Shown here: in pieces, positions 23,906 through 32,348 of the stretch | How the letters are laid out: each line of letters starts with the position of its first letter | Position numbering within the stretch: the first letter of the stretch is position 1 | NCBI GenBank assembly: GCA_003132425.1 | Contig: PKXS01000124.1 | Coordinates: forward strand, 92,472-124,819 | DNA length: 32,348 bases | Direction of reading: 5' to 3' | From: Gammaproteobacteria bacterium | Lineage (GTDB): Bacteria; Pseudomonadota; Gammaproteobacteria; Steroidobacterales; Steroidobacteraceae | Notes under the pieces: model-generated | What the model saw: only the letters and a program-made list of their open reading frames with translations | Database searches by the model: none | What the model was told of the DNA's origin: nothing | Program-made: the position numbers and the translations under genes

Positions 23906-26022
23906 GCGGGCAGCGCTGCAGCGCGGCGCTCGGGAATGGCTTCGCGGATGAGCTCGATCAATTCCTTGACCACGAACTTGCCCTCATTGCCGGTGGTCTT
24001 CAGCGCGTCTTCGAACATGGTCAAATCCTTCGGGCAACTCACGACATACACCTCGAGCCCCGGGATCGCCGCGGCTTCCTTGATGCGATTCTGCGCGGGT
24101 TTTTCACTACCGACCGGGTCGGGAATCCATATCCTGCCGCCGCCGGCGCCGCAGCAAAACGAGTTGGCCCGGCTGCGCCCCATTTCCACGAGCTCACAGC
24201 CCAACAACTTCAGGACTTCGCGCGGCGCTTCGTAGCCCTTGTTGAACCGGCCGAGATGACAGGGGTCGTGGAAAGTCGTGCGATATTTGAGCGGCTGGGT
24301 GACACGCAAGCTGCCGCTCGCGAATAGCTGCTTGACGAAGCTGGTGTAGTGCTGAATGGGATACTTGCCGCCGAAGTCCGGATATTCATTACGAATGGTA
24401 TTGTAGGAATGCGGGTCCGTGGTGACGATGGTTTTGAAAGTAGCGCCCTTGAGCGCGGCGACATTGGCGTTCGCCAGCACCTCGTACAGCCCTTCCTCCC
24501 CGACTCGCCGCACGTCATTGCCGGCATTCGATTCGCCGTCGTAGAGAATCCCGAAATCCACCCCCGCCTCATGCAGGAGCGAGGCAAAGAGTTGCGTCAC
24601 TTTTTGATTGCGCGGATCGAACGATGCGTAGTCGCCGACGAACCACAGCACATCGACCGGCTCTTTGCGGGCGTCCTTGACCGGAAACGGCAATGACTTG
24701 CTCCAACCGCCGCGCTTGCGTTTCGATTCACCGAAGGAGTTGCCGGTTTTGTGAATGGTCTGCAGAGTTTTGGCGAGCAACGGGTCCATGGCGCCGTCCT
24801 CGACCAGCTTGCGCCGCATTTGCACGATGATGGGCACGTGCTCCACGGCGACCGGGCAGATCTCGACGCAGGCCATGCAGGTGCGGCAGGACCACAGCGT
24901 CTCCATCGCGACCTGTCCCGGCGCTTTGCCGTGAATGTCCAGTTCCGCAGCGGCCGGAAGTACGCCTGATTCCAAGGTGGCATTCGCGAACTCGCGCAGG
25001 CTCAAGATTACATCGCGCGGCGACAACGGCGCGCCCACCGCAGTGGCGGGGCAGGCTTCATGGCAGCGGCCGCACTTGGTGCAGGCATCCAGGTTCAGCA
25101 GCTGCTTCCAGTTCAAATCGGTGATTTTCGCGGCGCCCGGCCGTGCCTGCGACTCAGGGACTCGCGCCAATCGCTGCGCCGCCAAGGGGTCGCGGACCAT
25201 CAAGGACGCCGCCGCCGTGAAAATGTGCTTTACCTTGGTAAACGGAATCAACGCGATGAACACGAGCGCGATCAGGCCATGGAACCACCACAGGCCGTGC
25301 CGCAAGCTACCGCCGCCGTGCGCGGTCAATCCCAGCGCACTCATGCCCTCGGCAATCAGCGCGCCCACCGGCGACCACCAGCGGGTATCCCAGACGTCCG
25401 GGCGCGCTTGCAGCCACACCAACCGGGCGGCTTCGAGCAGGTAGCCGGTGAGGCCGATGATCATCAAGGTCCAGAGGAAGGCCCAGTCCTCACGCCGATA
25501 TTGCGGCCGGTTGAAATCCGGGTCCTCCGGCAGCCGATCGGGTCGCGCATAGTCGAGCTTCGGCAGCGCCAGCCAGCCGCGCCGATACATCATGTAGGCG
25601 AGACCGCCGATGAGAGCGACGCCGGCCGCATCCAGCACCAAGGAGAACCATAGGTAGAATTTACCCTGCCAAAATTGAATCCCGAACAGCGGTTCGAGAA
25701 TGTCGTATTGCAGAGTGATCGTGGTGGTGCCCAAGAACAGCAGCACAAAGCCATAGAATATTAGGCGATGCGCCCCGCCCGCCGCCGGGTCGCGACGGTC
25801 GATGGTGCGATGGTTGAGTACCTTCGCGGCCATATCGCCTAAGCGCGACCAAAGGCTGCCCTCGAGTTGCAACGCGGCCCCGCGCCAGTACTTGCGGATC
25901 TGCACATAGACGCCGTAGCAGAAGATCGCGATCGCGCCGTAACCCAGCACGTAGAAGAGCCGCACTTCGGCTACGGAGAACGCCTCGAACAGGATCCGAG
26001 TAACGGCGTCAGTGCGGCTCAC
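23902..26022 (-). CDS. Membrane Fe-S oxidoreductase, probable ETF:quinone reductase (DgcB/HdrD-like)
   Basis: A 706-residue protein. The N-terminal 280 residues contain about five membrane spans with histidines placed as possible haem b ligands (His85, His242, His248), like the NarI-type domain. Two [4Fe-4S] motifs follow, CTKCGRCHEACP (Cys314, 317, 320, 324) and CRTCMACVEICP (379, 382, 385, 389). The C-terminal half has a CCG domain (HDPCHLGR and NSFCCGAGGG) as in HdrD and GlpC. Related proteins beside ETF genes, such as DgcB, are thought to move electrons from ETF to quinone, and no classical ETF:ubiquinone oxidoreductase is encoded here. It starts at GTG 26022, in the same frame as TMADH, seven codons after its stop. 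Confidence 0.9.
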   Translation of the reverse strand: MSRTDAVTRILFEAFSVAEVRLFYVLGYGAIAIFCYGVYVQIRKYWRGAALQLEGSLWSRLGDMAAKVLNHRTIDRRDPAAGGAHRLIFYGFVLLFLGTTTITLQYDILEPLFGIQFWQGKFYLWFSLVLDAAGVALIGGLAYMMYRRGWLALPKLDYARPDRLPEDPDFNRPQYRREDWAFLWTLMIIGLTGYLLEAARLVWLQARPDVWDTRWWSPVGALIAEGMSALGLTAHGGGSLRHGLWWFHGLIALVFIALIPFTKVKHIFTAAASLMVRDPLAAQRLARVPESQARPGAAKITDLNWKQLLNLDACTKCGRCHEACPATAVGAPLSPRDVILSLREFANATLESGVLPAAAELDIHGKAPGQVAMETLWSCRTCMACVEICPVAVEHVPIIVQMRRKLVEDGAMDPLLAKTLQTIHKTGNSFGESKRKRGGWSKSLPFPVKDARKEPVDVLWFVGDYASFDPRNQKVTQLFASLLHEAGVDFGILYDGESNAGNDVRRVGEEGLYEVLANANVAALKGATFKTIVTTDPHSYNTIRNEYPDFGGKYPIQHYTSFVKQLFASGSLRVTQPLKYRTTFHDPCHLGRFNKGYEAPREVLKLLGCELVEMGRSRANSFCCGAGGGRIWIPDPVGSEKPAQNRIKEAAAIPGLEVYVVSCPKDLTMFEDALKTTGNEGKFVVKELIELIREAIPERRAAALPA

Positions 26023-26043
26023 GTGCAGTGCTCGGTCATGCTC

Positions 26044-28447
<2,404 letters not shown>

Positions 28448-29080
28448 GTGTCGCGTGCTTCAAAAAAAGGGATTTCCCGAGCGGCCCTACCCGCGGCCGC
28501 CGCGACGGCCAATGTCGGCAGGCAATTGGGAGTCCTTGCGCGGCGGGTGCGCGAGAGCCAAGGCCTGACCCTGAATGATGTCGCGACCACGGCCGGCATC
28601 AGTGCCGGCATGCTCAGCCGCCTCGAGACCGGGCATGTCACGCCCAGCCTGGAAACCCTGGTCGCCCTGGCGGGCGCGCTGGGCGTGCGGCCGGCCTTGC
28701 TGCTGCAGACGGTGGGCGGCGATGAGGAGGGTGCGCAGCGCGTACCCGCGGGGCAGGGGTTGGAGGTGGTGCGGCGCGGAACCCGCCGCGGCCATACCTA
28801 CCATTTGTTGGCGGCCCAACGCGGCCCTCGGAAATCGTTTGAGCCGTTTCTCGTGACGCTCACCGATAAGAGCGAGGTGTTTCCTGGGTTCCAGCACCCC
28901 GGCACCGAGTTCATCTATATCCTGGCGGGAACGCTGACGTACCGCCACGGCAGCCATAGTTATCCGCTGGCTCCGGGAGACTCCTTGAGTTTTCGCGGCG
29001 ACGTCGCGCATGGCCCCGAGACGCTGGGCAAGGTGCCGATCCGCATGTTGTCGATCATCATCTACGATGAGGACAGTTAG
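28448..29080 (+). CDS. XRE-family regulator with cupin sensor domain
   Basis: A 210-residue DNA-binding protein. Residues 25-85 are an XRE helix-turn-helix (LGVLARRVRESQGLTLNDVATTAGISAGMLSRLETG), and residues 135-205 a double-stranded beta-helix cupin (HPGTEFIYILAGTLTYRHGSHSYPLAPGDSLSF, then DVAHGPETLG). This architecture is used by repressors and activators that sense small metabolites such as polyamines and amino acids. It begins at GTG with AGAGGA upstream. It is divergent from tmd and followed three bases later by a short-chain dehydrogenase, so it is the best candidate for the regulator of the methylamine operon. The ligand is unknown. Confidence 0.9.
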   Translation: MSRASKKGISRAALPAAAATANVGRQLGVLARRVRESQGLTLNDVATTAGISAGMLSRLETGHVTPSLETLVALAGALGVRPALLLQTVGGDEEGAQRVPAGQGLEVVRRGTRRGHTYHLLAAQRGPRKSFEPFLVTLTDKSEVFPGFQHPGTEFIYILAGTLTYRHGSHSYPLAPGDSLSFRGDVAHGPETLGKVPIRMLSIIIYDEDS

Positions 29081-29083
29081 CTC

Positions 29084-29845
29084 ATGAAAATCAACGCCGC
29101 GCGGGCGGTCATTACCGGAGGGGCGTCCGGGCTTGGCCGCGCTGTGGCGCAGCGCATCCTCGCCGTGGGCGGCAAAGCCGTCATAGTCGACCTGCAGGAG
29201 GCGGCAGGTCAGTCGGCGGCTCGAGAGATCGGCGCAGTGTTCCGCAAATGCGATGTCACCGTCGAGTCGCAAGTCGATGCGGCGATGGAAAGTGCCCGCG
29301 CGGATATGGGCGGCCTCAATTTGCTGGTCAATTGCGCCGGCATCGTCGGTGCCGGCAAGCTCATCGGCAAGGACGGACCGATGAGCGGCGAATACTTCGA
29401 GAAGGTGGTACGCGTCAATCTCATCGGCACCTTTCTGTGCGACAAGGCGGCGGCCTCGATCATGCAACAGAATGCGCCGAACGAGGACGGCGAGCGCGGA
29501 GTGCTGATTCACACCTCGTCGGTGGCGGCATTCGAAGGCCAGATCGGTCAGGTAGCTTACTCGGCCACGAAGGCGGCCGTCATGGGCATGACATTGCCGA
29601 TCGCCCGCGAACTGGCAAGGTTCGGCATTCGCTGCGTGGCCATTGCGCCGGGAATCTTCATAACGCCGATGGTGGCGGGTATGACTCCGGAGCTGCAAGA
29701 TTCCTTGGGCAAGCAGGTGCCGTTCCCGCCGAGGCTCGGCCGACCCGAGGAATTTGCTCAGCTGGTGCAATCGGTTGTCGAGATCGCCATGCTGAACGGG
29801 GAGACCATTCGCCTCGACGGCGCCATCCGAATGCAGCCTCGATAG
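29084..29845 (+). CDS. Short-chain dehydrogenase/reductase (HSD10/3-hydroxyacyl-CoA dehydrogenase-like)
   Basis: A 253-residue classical SDR: TGGASGLG (residues 11-18) binds NAD, Asp36 at the end of the second strand favours NAD over NADP, NCAG (83-86) is the structural motif, and Ser146-Tyr159-Lys163 (YSATK) is the catalytic set. The segment TSSVAAFEGQIGQVAYSATKAAVMGMTLPIAREL and the GIFITPM loop are close to type II 3-hydroxyacyl-CoA/17-beta-hydroxysteroid dehydrogenase 10. It is translated from the same message as the regulator. Its role in methylamine metabolism is not evident; HSD10-type enzymes act on acyl-CoA, hydroxy acids or steroids. Confidence 0.88.
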   Translation: MKINAARAVITGGASGLGRAVAQRILAVGGKAVIVDLQEAAGQSAAREIGAVFRKCDVTVESQVDAAMESARADMGGLNLLVNCAGIVGAGKLIGKDGPMSGEYFEKVVRVNLIGTFLCDKAAASIMQQNAPNEDGERGVLIHTSSVAAFEGQIGQVAYSATKAAVMGMTLPIARELARFGIRCVAIAPGIFITPMVAGMTPELQDSLGKQVPFPPRLGRPEEFAQLVQSVVEIAMLNGETIRLDGAIRMQPR

Positions 29846-29868
29846 GCCGGGGGTCGCTCTCTGGGACT

Positions 29869-32097
<2,229 letters not shown>

Positions 32098-32197
32098 GGC
32101 GGATGCTCCCAATGATCGGTTTCAAGCTTGCACAATACGCAATAAAGTTGCTCCACAGTAAACTTTTGTGCTTATATTCGACTATGGTAACCCCGCC

Positions 32198-32203
32198 TAT
32201 AAT
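32198..32203 (+). promoter_or_regulatory. Candidate -10 box TATAAT for the right-edge flavoprotein gene
   Basis: A perfect TATAAT hexamer lies 34 bases upstream of the ATG at 32238 in an AT-richer spacer (32098-32237). The best -35 candidate is TTCGAC at 32177-32182, with a short 15-base spacer, so the promoter is only suggested. Confidence 0.35.
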
Positions 32204-32237
32204 TGGGTGTCGCGCTCTCCTTTTCCGCTAGCAGCGT

Positions 32238-32348
32238 ATGCCCTATCGATTACTCCGCTTCGGCCTGTCGCGCTCGCATCCGGAACCGCGGATGTTCACC
32301 CGGCATGAGTCCCTGAAGGCCGCCTACGACGTCGTGATCATCGGCGCG
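32238..32348 (+). CDS. FAD-dependent amine oxidoreductase, N-terminal fragment (sarcosine oxidase beta/MgdA-like)
   Basis: This frame opens at ATG 32238 and runs off the right edge after 37 codons. The visible part, RMFTRHESLKAAYDVVIIGA, matches the start of sarcosine oxidase beta subunits and the related N-methylglutamate dehydrogenase subunit, where a short lead ends in the first strand of the FAD-binding fold (DVVIIGAG/GGG). No ribosome binding site is obvious and the ORF is too short for the provided track. If it is the N-methylglutamate enzyme, it would process methylamine made by the Dmm system; if sarcosine oxidase, it would act on an N-methyl amino acid. The sequence seen cannot tell these apart. 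Confidence 0.65.
   Translation, partial: MPYRLLRFGLSRSHPEPRMFTRHESLKAAYDVVIIGA

Overview
The window is a high-G+C stretch of bacterial chromosome, most likely from a pseudomonadote and probably a gammaproteobacterium. That reading rests on the mix of a di-heme cytochrome c4, PQQ-dependent dehydrogenases, a LctP-type lactate permease and dim/trimethylamine demethylation genes; no marker gene (rRNA, ribosomal protein) is present to settle it. No RNA genes, CRISPR arrays or intact transposases were found.

Left arm (1-10775). A truncated PQQ-dependent dehydrogenase runs off the left edge. Divergent from it is a plus-strand catabolic cluster: aldehyde dehydrogenase, a 53-residue single-span membrane protein, an NCS1-type permease, an AraC-type regulator, an FAD-dependent demethylating dehydrogenase fused to a GcvT folate domain (dimethylglycine/sarcosine dehydrogenase type), and two MFS transporters. 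The layout suggests uptake, N-demethylation and aldehyde oxidation of an N-methylated compound whose identity cannot be read from the sequence.

Middle (10776-16377). A lactate permease on the plus strand faces a minus-strand trio: a quinoprotein-like beta-propeller lipoprotein, an outer-membrane beta-barrel with an N-terminal haem c site, and a di-haem cytochrome c4. The last two overlap by one base.

Core (16398-28236, minus strand). This is a near-continuous operon for stepwise trimethylamine demethylation. A trimethylamine dehydrogenase with a complete TMADH active-site pattern is followed by a membrane Fe-S oxidoreductase, EtfB, EtfA and an APC permease, and then by DmmA, DmmB, DmmC and DmmD, the haem-dependent dimethylamine oxidative demethylase with its folate subunit. 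Inferred flow: TMA is oxidised to DMA by TMADH, whose electrons pass through ETF and the membrane Fe-S protein to quinone. DMA is then oxidised to methylamine by DmmABC, with the C1 unit passed to tetrahydrofolate by DmmD. This joins the first enzyme of the classical methylotroph route to the second enzyme of the aerobic oxygenase route. A 270-bp element with 21-bp perfect terminal inverted repeats and several nested hairpins sits exactly between the permease stop codon and the dmmA start codon.

Right arm (28237-32348). A divergently transcribed XRE-cupin regulator, with a dyad just upstream of it, is followed by a short-chain dehydrogenase. Then comes a convergent PQQ quinohaemoprotein alcohol dehydrogenase with an unusual metal site, and the first 37 codons of a sarcosine-oxidase-beta/N-methylglutamate-dehydrogenase-like flavoprotein, which would fit downstream methylamine metabolism.
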